Positions 27,208 to 34,852 of a stretch of DNA of 64,000 bases are shown here, piece by piece. A program made the translations under genes and the position numbers. Below the pieces are notes generated by a model, which saw only the letters and a program-made list of their open reading frames with translations, had not been told where the DNA came from and did not search any database. Each line of letters starts with the position of its first letter. The first letter of the stretch is position 1. Source of the DNA: Beijerinckiaceae bacterium (GTDB lineage Bacteria > Pseudomonadota > Alphaproteobacteria > Rhizobiales > Beijerinckiaceae); the NCBI GenBank assembly GCA_009773635.1, contig WSYC01000014.1, forward strand, positions 62,001-126,000, read 5' to 3'.

Positions 27208-27345
27208 GTTGCAGTCCCCGGTTCTCGACCTTGCAAGACTGCAAGACGTCGCGACGTTCTTGTGCGTGACAAGCCCGGAAAACAGAATAGCATCCTTTCA
27301 AAAGCGCGGTCACGCGCCCTTTCATGGCATCCCCGGGAGGATCGT

Positions 27346-27795
27346 ATGGCCAAGCTGACCGTCAACGGAAAAACCATCGACGTCGATGCTGCACCCGATA
27401 CGCCCCTGCTTTGGGCAATCCGCGAGCAGATCGGCCTCACCGGAACGAAGTATGGCTGCGGAGTCGGGCAATGCGGTTCCTGCACGGTGCATATCGACGG
27501 CGAAGCCGTGCGCTCCTGCTCGATCACGGTTGGCTCTTTGAAGGCAGACCAGAAGATCGTGACGATCGAGGGGCTGTCCCCGACCCATTCGCACCCGATC
27601 CAGAAAGCCTGGCTCGAGCTGGAGGTGCCGCAGTGCGGCTATTGCCAGTCCGGCATGATTATGGCCGCCGCTGCACTGCTCGCAAAGAAGCCGAAGCCAA
27701 CCGACGCGGATATCGACGAAGCCATGACGAACATCTGCCGCTGCGGCACCTACAACCGTGTGCGGGCGGGCATCAAGCTCGCCGCGAACGCGTAA
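27346..27795 (+). CDS. (2Fe-2S) subunit of a molybdenum hydroxylase, IorA-like
   Basis: 149 residues from the ATG at 27346 (GGGAGG site). Plant-type ferredoxin cluster: C38, C43, C46, C58 ([14 protein letters not shown] ... RSC). Second cluster: C97, C100, C131, C133 ([10 protein letters not shown] ... [12 protein letters not shown]). It passes electrons from the molybdopterin subunit encoded next. There is no signal peptide, so export would be as a complex with the Tat-tagged large subunit. There is no FAD subunit gene nearby, as in isoquinoline 1-oxidoreductase systems, where a cytochrome is the acceptor. Confidence 0.93.
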   Translation: MAKLTVNGKTIDVDAAPDTPLLWAIREQIGLTGTKYGCGVGQCGSCTVHIDGEAVRSCSITVGSLKADQKIVTIEGLSPTHSHPIQKAWLELEVPQCGYCQSGMIMAAAALLAKKPKPTDADIDEAMTNICRCGTYNRVRAGIKLAANA

Positions 27796-27807
27796 GGGAG
27801 AGAGATC

Positions 27808-29982
27808 ATGACGCACGCTCTCGACGTTTCGCGCCGCACGTTCTTGAAGTCCTCCGCCGTTGCTGCTGGCGGTTTCACGCTCGGCTTCTCTGTTCCCTTC
27901 GGCGAGGCCGCTGCACAAGGGGTACTCCCGCCCGAGGTCAACGCCTGGGTGGTGGTAAAGCCGGACGACACCGTCATCGTCCGCATCGCCCGTTCCGAGA
28001 TGGGTCAGGGCACGCTCACCGGTCTGGCCCAGCTCGTCGCCGAGGAACTGGAGGCCGATTGGTCGAAGGTCACCTGGGAATACCCCACACCGGGCCAGAA
28101 CGTCGCCCGCAACCGCGTCTGGAAGAATTTCTCGACCGGCGGCTCGCGCGGCATCCGCGAGAGCCATCAGTATGTCCGCGAGGGCGGTGCCGCCGCCCGG
28201 ATGATGCTGGTGCAGGCCGCAGCGAATGAATGGGGCGTGCCGGCGGCGGACTGCAAGGCCGCCAGAAGCACCATCACCCACACCGCGTCGGGCCGCTCGA
28301 CGACTTACGGCAAGGTCGCGGCGGCAGCCGCCAAGCTTGAGCCCCCCAAAGAGGTCAAGCTGAAGGACGCCAAGGATTGGGCCATCGCCGGCAAGCCATT
28401 GAAGCGGCTCGATACCGTCGACAAGCTCTCCGGCAAGCAGGTCTACGGCGCGGACCTCAAACTGCCGGGCATGCTCAACGCCGCGATCAAGGATTGCCCG
28501 GTGTTCGGTGGTAAGGTCGCGAGCTTCGACGCCGCGAAAATCGAGAAGATGCCCGGCGTCAGGAAGGTCGTGAAAGTCGGCGAGAGCGCACTCGCCGTCG
28601 TCGCTGACACCTGGTGGCAGGCGAAAACCGCGCTCGATGCGCTCCCCATCGTCTGGGATGAGGGCCCGCATGCCAAGGTCTCCTCGGAGACCATCGCCGC
28701 CATGCTCAAAGAGGGGCTCGATGCCGAGCAGGCCTATATCGGCAACAAGGCCGGGGACGCCAAGGCCGCCATCGCCAGCGCGGCGAAGAAGGTCGAGGCG
28801 ACCTATTCCTACCCCTACCAGAACCACGCCTGCATGGAGCCGATGAACGCCACCGCGCTCTGGACGGCGGAGAAATGCGAGGTCTGGTGCCCGACGCAGA
28901 ACGGAGAGGCGGCCTTCGCGGCAACCGTGGAAGCCTCCGGCCACCCCGCGCCGAAGTGCGAGGTCTACAAGCTTCACCTTGGCGGCGGCTTCGGTCGGCG
29001 CGGCATGACTGACTACGTCCGCCAGGCCGTCGCGATCGCCAAGCAGATGCCCGGCACGCCGGTCAAGCTGCTCTGGAGCCGCGAGGAGGATATGCTCCAC
29101 GGGCGCTATCACCCGATCACCATGGCAAAGATGACCGGCGCGCTCGATGCGCAAGGTAACCTGGTCGGGCTCCACATGCGGATCTCCGGCCAGTCGATCC
29201 TCGCAAGCGTCAACCCGCAGGCGCTGCAGCAGGGCCGCGACCCCGTGACCTTCCAGGGGCTCAACCCCTCCGGCCCGGAGGCGAGCTTCGGTTACACGAT
29301 CCCCAATCTGCTGATCGACCACGCGATGCGCAACCCGCATGTGCCGGCCGGCTTCTGGCGCGGCGTGAATCTCAACCACAATGCGATTTACGTCGAGTGT
29401 TTCATGGATGAACTGGCACAGGCCGCCGGGGTCGACCCGCTGGAATTCCGCCGCCGTCTGATGAAGAGCCATCCCAAGCACCTTGCGGTGCTCGAAGCCG
29501 CCGCGAAGGGCATCGGCTGGGGCACGCCCGCGCCATCAGGCATCCATCGCGGGCTGTGCCAGACGATGGGGTTCGGCTCCTATGTTGCCGCCGGCGCGGA
29601 AGTGTCGGTGGATGCGAAGGGCGCGATCAAGATCCACCGCATCGTCGCGGCCACCAACCCCGGCCATGTCGTCAACCCGGATCAGGTGGCGGCACAGGTC
29701 GAGGGCTCGTTCGTCTACGGCCTCTCGGCGATGCTGTATCAGGAATGCACCGTGAAGAACGGCCGGATCGTCGAGGAAAACTTCGACACCTACCCGCCGC
29801 TGCGGATGGACGAAATGCCGAAGGTCGAAAGCATCCTGATGCCCTCGGGCGATTTCTGGGGCGGGGGGGGCGAGCCCACCATCGCGGTTGCGGCCCCCGC
29901 CGTGCTCAACGCCATCTTCGCGGCGACGGGCAAGCGCGTGCGCTCACTGCCGCTCAAGAACGCGGACCTGCGCCGGGCCTGA
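27808..29982 (+). CDS. Molybdopterin-binding subunit of aldehyde/xanthine oxidase-type hydroxylase, IorB-like
   Basis: 724 residues. The N-terminal Tat signal is SRRTFLKSSAVAAGGFTLGF followed by EAAAQ, so it acts in the periplasm. Moco segments: GQGTLTGLAQLVAEELEADW, YQNHACMEPMNATALW, LGGGFGRRG and the C-terminal GGGGEPTIAVAAPAV with E689, the usual catalytic glutamate. Swapped IorB-type domain order fits. The substrate is unknown: family members hydroxylate N-heterocycles or oxidise aldehydes. Its stop overlaps the soxX start, tying it to the sox genes. A run of 8 G bases just before the E689 codon is a possible slippage site. Confidence 0.92.
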   Translation: MTHALDVSRRTFLKSSAVAAGGFTLGFSVPFGEAAAQGVLPPEVNAWVVVKPDDTVIVRIARSEMGQGTLTGLAQLVAEELEADWSKVTWEYPTPGQNVARNRVWKNFSTGGSRGIRESHQYVREGGAAARMMLVQAAANEWGVPAADCKAARSTITHTASGRSTTYGKVAAAAAKLEPPKEVKLKDAKDWAIAGKPLKRLDTVDKLSGKQVYGADLKLPGMLNAAIKDCPVFGGKVASFDAAKIEKMPGVRKVVKVGESALAVVADTWWQAKTALDALPIVWDEGPHAKVSSETIAAMLKEGLDAEQAYIGNKAGDAKAAIASAAKKVEATYSYPYQNHACMEPMNATALWTAEKCEVWCPTQNGEAAFAATVEASGHPAPKCEVYKLHLGGGFGRRGMTDYVRQAVAIAKQMPGTPVKLLWSREEDMLHGRYHPITMAKMTGALDAQGNLVGLHMRISGQSILASVNPQALQQGRDPVTFQGLNPSGPEASFGYTIPNLLIDHAMRNPHVPAGFWRGVNLNHNAIYVECFMDELAQAAGVDPLEFRRRLMKSHPKHLAVLEAAAKGIGWGTPAPSGIHRGLCQTMGFGSYVAAGAEVSVDAKGAIKIHRIVAATNPGHVVNPDQVAAQVEGSFVYGLSAMLYQECTVKNGRIVEENFDTYPPLRMDEMPKVESILMPSGDFWGGGGEPTIAVAAPAVLNAIFAATGKRVRSLPLKNADLRRA

Positions 29983-30464
29983 TGCGGCGCATCGCCCCGC
30001 TCCGACGGATGCTTTCGGCTTTCGCCGGGCTGATGATGACGTCCATCGGCTTGGGCGCTGCTGGCGCTCTGGCACAGGATCTGCCCGTTGTGCCCTATCG
30101 GATTGAAAGCGGCGGCATTTCCGCCCCTCTCGGCGGCAGGCAGGGCGATGCCGGGCGTGGGCGAAAACTGGTGACGGACCGGCGCAAGGGGCTATGCCTC
30201 CTCTGCCATTCCGGCCCGTTCCCCGAAGAGCGATTTCAGGGCGACCTTGCTCCTTCTCTTGCGGGCATTGCGAGCCGGCTCACTGCTGAAAAGATCAGGT
30301 TGCGGATCGTGGACAGCACCGCAATCAACCCCGCGAGTCTCATGCCGCCCTATCATCGGATCGAGGGGTTGGTGGAGGTGGGCGCGGCCTGGCGCGGCAA
30401 ACCGATCCTCACGGCAGGGGAAATCGAGGATGTCGTGGCTTTCCTCGGAACTTTGCGGGACTAG
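29982..30464 (+). CDS. soxX: Sulfur-oxidation c-type cytochrome SoxX
   Basis: 160 residues, starting in the overlapping TGATG with iorB. Signal peptide, then a single haem site C72-C75-H76 (GLCLLCHSGPFPEERFQG), the SoxX-specific LAPSLAGIASR, and the probable distal methionine M121 in SLMPPYHRIEGL. The end, WRGKPILTAGEIEDVVAFLGTL, is typical. SoxX pairs with SoxA to attach sulfur substrates oxidatively to SoxYZ in the periplasm. Here it follows a molybdenum hydroxylase, so it may also take electrons from that enzyme, which is inference. Confidence 0.93.
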   Translation: MRRIAPLRRMLSAFAGLMMTSIGLGAAGALAQDLPVVPYRIESGGISAPLGGRQGDAGRGRKLVTDRRKGLCLLCHSGPFPEERFQGDLAPSLAGIASRLTAEKIRLRIVDSTAINPASLMPPYHRIEGLVEVGAAWRGKPILTAGEIEDVVAFLGTLRD

Positions 30465-30503
30465 ATCAGGGACGACAGGACAACCATTCCCGGAGCAACG
30501 GAC

Positions 30504-30962
30504 ATGCCTCCTTCAACAAAGCCAACAAGGCGAAAGGTGCTGGTTCAGGGCACGGCGGCACTGGCGTTTCTGACCGCCAGACCTGCTTTCGCGGAACCGG
30601 AGGATATGGAAAAGGCGATCCTTGATTTCACCGGCGGTGTGGCCGTTACGCCCGGAAAGGTGAAGATCGAGGTCGCGCCGCTCGTCGAGAACGGCAATTC
30701 GGTCACCCTCGGCGTGCGTGTCGAAAGCCCGATGACGACAGCTTACCACGTGAAAACCATCGCGCTGTTCAACGAGAAAAACCCGCAACCGCAGATCGCC
30801 CGGTTTCATCTCGGTCCGCGCGCAGGGCGAGCGGCGGTCGAAACCCGCATCCGCCTTGCGACCACGCAGCACCTCACCGCTATCGCGCGGCTGAGTGATG
30901 GCAGTCTGTGGTCGGATACCGTTGAAGTCATCGTCACCATCGCGGCCTGCACGGAGGATTGA
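30504..30962 (+). CDS. soxY: Sulfur carrier SoxY with noncanonical C-terminus
   Basis: 152 residues. Tat signal (TRRKVLVQGTAALAFLTARP...AFA), then the SoxY fold: PLVENGNSVTLGVRVESPM, TAYHVKTIALFNEKNPQP, TRIRLATTQHLTAIARLSDG and VEVIVTIAACTED. Classical SoxY ends in GGCGG, the swinging arm whose cysteine carries the substrate. Here the cysteine (C149) is kept, but the flanking glycines are replaced and three residues (TED) follow it. Other frames do not restore the motif. The carrier may hold a different substrate or meet different partners. It is 3 bases before soxZ. Confidence 0.88.
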   Translation: MPPSTKPTRRKVLVQGTAALAFLTARPAFAEPEDMEKAILDFTGGVAVTPGKVKIEVAPLVENGNSVTLGVRVESPMTTAYHVKTIALFNEKNPQPQIARFHLGPRAGRAAVETRIRLATTQHLTAIARLSDGSLWSDTVEVIVTIAACTED

Positions 30963-30965
30963 GCC

Positions 30966-31289
30966 ATGGCAAGCGCGCTGATCGATGCCCCGAAAACCGC
31001 GAAGCGCGGCGAGATCATCACCTTGCGGGCGCTGGTCTCGCACCAGATGGAAACCGGATATCGGCGCGAAATTTCCGGCGCGGTCATTCCGCGGCTGATC
31101 ATCCATACTTTCACCTGCCACTATGATGGCGAGGAGATTTTCCGCGCCGATCTTTTCCCGGCCATGGCGGCCAATCCGCTGATCGCCTTCACCACCGTTG
31201 CCACGCGGAGTGAGCCGCTGGTGTTTCGCTGGCTCGACGACGCTGGCGTCGCGATCACCGAGACCGTTCAGCTGGTGGTGACGGCATGA
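30966..31289 (+). CDS. soxZ: Sulfur carrier partner SoxZ
   Basis: 107 residues, normal length. Marker segments: AKRGEIITLRALVSHQMETGYRR cut into KRGEIITLRALVSHQME and TGYRREISG, then FTCHYDGEEIFRADLFPAMAANPLIAFTTVA and FRWLDDAG. No signal peptide, as expected: SoxZ is exported with SoxY. It forms the SoxYZ heterodimer. It overlaps soxA by 4 bases. Confidence 0.95.
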   Translation: MASALIDAPKTAKRGEIITLRALVSHQMETGYRREISGAVIPRLIIHTFTCHYDGEEIFRADLFPAMAANPLIAFTTVATRSEPLVFRWLDDAGVAITETVQLVVTA

Positions 31290-32128
31290 TGTTTCCGGAG
31301 AGACATTCTCGGAACAATATCGAGCCTAGTTCAGATTTTTATTTGCCGGCTTTCTTTATTGCTGTCCTTTTTGCGATCAACCTCTCTCCGGTTCCTTTTA
31401 TGGCTGTTCGCGCTGCTGAAATCCCGCTCGCCCAACGCCAGTCCGGCTTCGAACTCATGCAGGCGGAAACGCAAGCCATGCAGCGCAACGACCTCTCCAA
31501 CCCCGCGATGCTCTGGGTGCGCGAGGGCGAAAAGCTCTGGGACGAAAAACCCGGCGAGAATGGACAATCCTGCGTCGCATGCCACGGTGTAGTCACCGGC
31601 ATGGCGGGTGTTGCAGCCAGCTATCCGACGCTCGATACTGCGTCCGGCAGGCCGATCGATCTGACAGGACGTATCCAGCAATGCCGCACGGATCGCCAGC
31701 GCGCGAGTGCATGGCCGCGCGAGAGCCGGGCACTGCTGGCGATGGCAAGCCTTATCGGCCTGCAATCGCGCGGCATGCCGATCATGCCTGCACCGGACCC
31801 GATATCGAAAGCCGGCGCGGCGCGCGGCAAGGCACTGTTCAACCAGCGCGTCGGCCAGCTCAATCTTTCCTGCGCCCAGTGTCATGACGACAATTGGGGC
31901 CGCAAGCTGGGCAGCGCGACAATCCCGCAAGGGCACCCGACCGGCTACCCGATCTACCGGCTCGAATGGCAGGGCGTCGGCTCATTGCAACGCCGGCTAC
32001 GGAACTGCCTCGCCGGCGTTCGCGCCGAGGCGTTTCCCTTCGGCGCGGACGCGTTGATCGATCTCGAACTTTTCCTCATGGAGCGCGCGGCGGGCATGAC
32101 GGTCGAGACGCCCGCCGTGCGACCCTGA
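31286..32128 (+). CDS. soxA: Dihaem cytochrome SoxA
   Basis: 280 residues with an N-terminal hydrophobic export segment (about 19-43). Haem sites: C96-C99-H100 (SCVACHG) and C196-C199-H200 (SCAQCHDDNWG). The cysteine that becomes the persulfide ligand in SoxA is C241 in RRLRNCLAGVRAEAFPFG. SoxA with SoxX joins reduced sulfur to SoxYZ. All catalytic features are present, so this half of the Sox system looks active although soxB and soxCD are not in the window. It is last in the iorAB-soxXYZA operon. Confidence 0.94.
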   Translation: MMFPERHSRNNIEPSSDFYLPAFFIAVLFAINLSPVPFMAVRAAEIPLAQRQSGFELMQAETQAMQRNDLSNPAMLWVREGEKLWDEKPGENGQSCVACHGVVTGMAGVAASYPTLDTASGRPIDLTGRIQQCRTDRQRASAWPRESRALLAMASLIGLQSRGMPIMPAPDPISKAGAARGKALFNQRVGQLNLSCAQCHDDNWGRKLGSATIPQGHPTGYPIYRLEWQGVGSLQRRLRNCLAGVRAEAFPFGADALIDLELFLMERAAGMTVETPAVRP

Positions 32129-32175
32129 CCATCAGGCCCGCCCCTAACCATCAGGCCCGCCCCTAACCATCAGGC
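32129..32175. repeat. 19-base tandem duplication between soxA and the aldehyde dehydrogenase gene
   Basis: CCATCAGGCCCGCCCCTAA occurs at 32129-32147 and 32148-32166, and its first 9 bases recur at 32167-32175. It fills the whole 41-base gap between two convergent stop codons and contributes the dehydrogenase stop. It probably arose by duplication of that gene's 3' end. Confidence 0.9.
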
Positions 32176-33612
32176 CAGCGTGTAGCTGGTCTTCACACTC
32201 GTGTAGAATTCGCGGGCGTAGCTGCCCTGCTCGCGCGGGCCGTAGCTCGATCCCTTCCGGCCGCCGAACGGCACATGGTAATCCACCCCCGCCGTCGCGA
32301 GATTGACCATCACCATCCCGGCTTCCGCATTGCGCTTGAAATGCGTCGCATGCTTGAGGCTGGTCGTGCAGATGCCGGAGGAAAGACCGAATTCGGTATC
32401 ATTCGCCACCGCCAGCGCCTCGTCATAGTTCGCCACGCGAATGACCGCCGCCACCGGCCCGAAAATCTCCTCGCGTGCGATGCGCATCGAGTTCGCAACC
32501 CCGGTGAACAGCGCCGGCTGGAGATAGAATCCGGGGTTCTCGCGGTTGAGCCGCTCGCCGCCCCAGTGCAGCTTCGCGCCTTCGTCGCGGCCGATGGCGA
32601 TGTATTTTTCATCCGTTGCAAGCTGGTTCTCATCGACAACGGGGCCGATATGCGTGCCCGCTTTCAAGGCATCGTCGATCACAAGCCCTTGAAGTCGTTC
32701 GGTGAGCGCGGCGACAAAAGCATCATGGATGCCTGCCGTGACGATCAACCGCGAGGAAGCCGTGCAGCGCTGGCCGGTGGAGAAGAACGCGCCGTTCGCC
32801 GCGCATTCCACCGCGATCTTGAGATCGGCATCATCGAGAACCACCAGCGGGTTCTTGCCGCCCATCTCCAGCTGGACCTTCTTCATCGGCGAGGCTGCGA
32901 CACAGTTCGCCGCGATGCGTCGTCCGGTCTGAACCGATCCGGTAAAGGAAATCCCGGCGACATCCGGGTTGTCGATGATCGCCTGGCCGACAACCGACCC
33001 CTTGCCCATGACGATGTTGAGCACACCCTTCGGCAAGCCGGCGCGGTTGAGGATATCGACGAGCGCCCAAGCCGAATGCGGCACGATTTCTGCCGGCTTG
33101 ATGACGACGCAATTGCCGTAGGCCAGTGCCGGCGCGATCTTCCATGCGGGGATCGCGATCGGAAAATTCCATGGCGTGATCATGCCGATGACACCGAGCG
33201 CCTCCCGCGTCATCTCGACACCGACGCCGGGCCTTACCGATGGCATCGTTTCGCCACCAAAGCGAAGACATTCGCCGGCAAAGAATGCGAGAATCTGCCC
33301 GGCCCGCGCGGCTTCGCCGATGCCCTCCGGCAAGGTCTTGCCTTCCTCGCGGGAGAGGATGCGGCCGAGTTCCTCACGTCGCGCGAGAACCTCGTCGGAG
33401 GCTTTCTTGAGGATGTCATACCGCTCCTGCGGCGTCGTGCGCGACCAGGCCGGGAAGGCTGCCTTTGCTGCAGCGACGGCGCGATCGGCATCCGCCTTCG
33501 TGCCGGAGGCGAATTCACCGATCACATCGCCGGTGTTCGAGGGATTGATGTTGCGGGAGACATTTGCCGCTGCCACGGTTTCGCCACCGATGAAATTCTG
33601 GAATACCGACAT
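32170..33612 (-). CDS. Aldehyde dehydrogenase, NAD(P)+-dependent
   Basis: 480 residues. Motifs: PWNFPIAIPAWKIAPALAYG, FTGSVQTGRRI (cofactor), the general base in QLEMGGKNPLVV, the catalytic cysteine in FFSTGQRCTASSRLI, and EEIFGPVAAVI. Overall pattern and the start (FQNFIGGETV) fit the 2,5-dioxovalerate/alpha-ketoglutarate semialdehyde and succinic semialdehyde group. It is last in a minus-strand run with a PdxA-like dehydrogenase, deacetylase and peptide-type transporter, so it may oxidise an amino-aldehyde or sugar-derived semialdehyde. Confidence 0.92.
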   Translation of the reverse strand: MSVFQNFIGGETVAAANVSRNINPSNTGDVIGEFASGTKADADRAVAAAKAAFPAWSRTTPQERYDILKKASDEVLARREELGRILSREEGKTLPEGIGEAARAGQILAFFAGECLRFGGETMPSVRPGVGVEMTREALGVIGMITPWNFPIAIPAWKIAPALAYGNCVVIKPAEIVPHSAWALVDILNRAGLPKGVLNIVMGKGSVVGQAIIDNPDVAGISFTGSVQTGRRIAANCVAASPMKKVQLEMGGKNPLVVLDDADLKIAVECAANGAFFSTGQRCTASSRLIVTAGIHDAFVAALTERLQGLVIDDALKAGTHIGPVVDENQLATDEKYIAIGRDEGAKLHWGGERLNRENPGFYLQPALFTGVANSMRIAREEIFGPVAAVIRVANYDEALAVANDTEFGLSSGICTTSLKHATHFKRNAEAGMVMVNLATAGVDYHVPFGGRKGSSYGPREQGSYAREFYTSVKTSYTLA

Positions 33613-33725
33613 CCTGCCCTCGTCTTGACTGACAACCGTTCAACGGATCCGGGATACACCGGCTTGCTGCGAGCCTGAACCATCTCGATGAGACCGGCAA
33701 TGGTTCATTCGCCCGGCGGAGCCGC

Positions 33726-34760
33726 TCACCGCAAACGGGCAGCGGCCATCCGTCCGGCGAGGCGCATCGCGTTGAACATGGCACCGGGATTGGCGATGCC
33801 CTTGCCGGCGATATCATAGGCGGAACCATGCGCCGCCGTCAGCAGCGGGAAGGGATAGCCGCCCAGCATCGTTACGCCCTGATCGAAGCCGATCAGCTTC
33901 ATCGCGATCTGCCCCTGATCATGATACATCGTCAAAACCGCATCAAACTCGCCCTTTTTTGCCCGCAGAAACACTGTATCCGAGGGAAAGGGCCCCTCGC
34001 AGGCGATGCCGCGCTGTTTGCCCTCGGCCACGACCGGTTCAAGCACGTCCATGTCCTCGCGGCCGAAGTTTCCGCCGTCGCCCGCGTGCGGGTTGAGCGC
34101 AGCGATCGCAATCCGGGGCCGCGCATAGCCACTCTCACGCATGGCCTGGTCTGTCAGCACGAGGCTGCGCAGGACGTTGTCATGGGTGATCAGCGACGCA
34201 ACCTTCGAAATCGGCACATGCGAGGTCACACGCGCGTTCCAGAGATCGGGAAGAATGTTGAACTCGCTGGCAACGTCCTTGAAATCGAGCTCCTCGGCCA
34301 GAAAACTGATCTCATCCTCGTAGGATGGATGCGCAACGCGCATCGCCGCCTTGTTGAACGGTGAGAAGGCGACCGCATCCGCCCCGCCTGAAGCCGCCAG
34401 CCGGATCGCCCGCCAGAAATTCTCGACGGCGAATTTTCCGGCACCGAGCGACACCTCGCCAACCGGGATCGACGCAGGGTCAAGATGGCGGAGGTCAACA
34501 AGAACCGGCCGGGCCAGGCTCGCGGGGACAGGATCATCCGGCCGGATCATGTCGAGATCAAGCGTCACGCCGGCGACAGCAGCTCCCTTGTCGAGGACGC
34601 GTCTGTCGCCGATGACCACAATGTCCATAGCAGCCGCAATCCCGGCGTCCGCCAGAACGCGGGCGGTCAGCTCGGGCGCGATGCCGGCAGGACACCCCAT
34701 TGCGAGCGCCACCCGTGGACGCTTGCGAGGAGGCGTTGAGGCGCCGGATGGCATTGACAT
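33726..34760 (-). CDS. PdxA-family NAD-dependent dehydrogenase
   Basis: 344 residues, 4-hydroxythreonine-4-phosphate dehydrogenase family. Start segment ALAMGCPAGIAPEL (variant of GDPAGIGPE). Three metal-site histidines lie in LITHDNVLRSL, ALNPHAGDGGNFG and TMYHDQGQIAMKL. Position in a catabolic operon rather than near vitamin B6 genes suggests a PdxA2-type role on a phosphorylated or free hydroxy acid such as 4-phospho-threonate. It has a credible promoter of its own. Confidence 0.87.
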   Translation of the reverse strand: MSMPSGASTPPRKRPRVALAMGCPAGIAPELTARVLADAGIAAAMDIVVIGDRRVLDKGAAVAGVTLDLDMIRPDDPVPASLARPVLVDLRHLDPASIPVGEVSLGAGKFAVENFWRAIRLAASGGADAVAFSPFNKAAMRVAHPSYEDEISFLAEELDFKDVASEFNILPDLWNARVTSHVPISKVASLITHDNVLRSLVLTDQAMRESGYARPRIAIAALNPHAGDGGNFGREDMDVLEPVVAEGKQRGIACEGPFPSDTVFLRAKKGEFDAVLTMYHDQGQIAMKLIGFDQGVTMLGGYPFPLLTAAHGSAYDIAGKGIANPGAMFNAMRLAGRMAAARLR

Positions 34761-34787
34761 GGGCGGACCTCGTAGCCGATTTTCATC

Positions 34788-34816
34788 AGGCTAGTGGGCA
34801 AGGCCAATACTGTCAA
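34788..34816 (-). promoter_or_regulatory. Probable sigma-70 promoter for the PdxA-like gene
   Basis: On minus, TTGACA (34811-34816) and TAGCCT (34788-34793) are separated by 17 bases, 28 bases before the ATG at 34760. Just upstream, CTGTATGCAG (34827-34836 region) is an imperfect palindrome that could bind a regulator. The stretch is AT-rich compared with its surroundings. Confidence 0.5.
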
Positions 34817-34852
34817 TTATTCTGCATACAGCACACAATTTATTGTACCGGG

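Noticed and set aside
27322-29481. A 719-codon minus-strand frame opposite iorA and iorB
   Set aside because: Same antisense effect. It has no recognisable domain, and the plus strand carries complete iron-sulfur and molybdopterin motifs.
30940-30962. A frameshift hiding a normal SoxY GGCGG ending
   Set aside because: Neither alternative frame encodes Gly-Gly-Cys-Gly-Gly around the stop, and the spacing to soxZ is normal.
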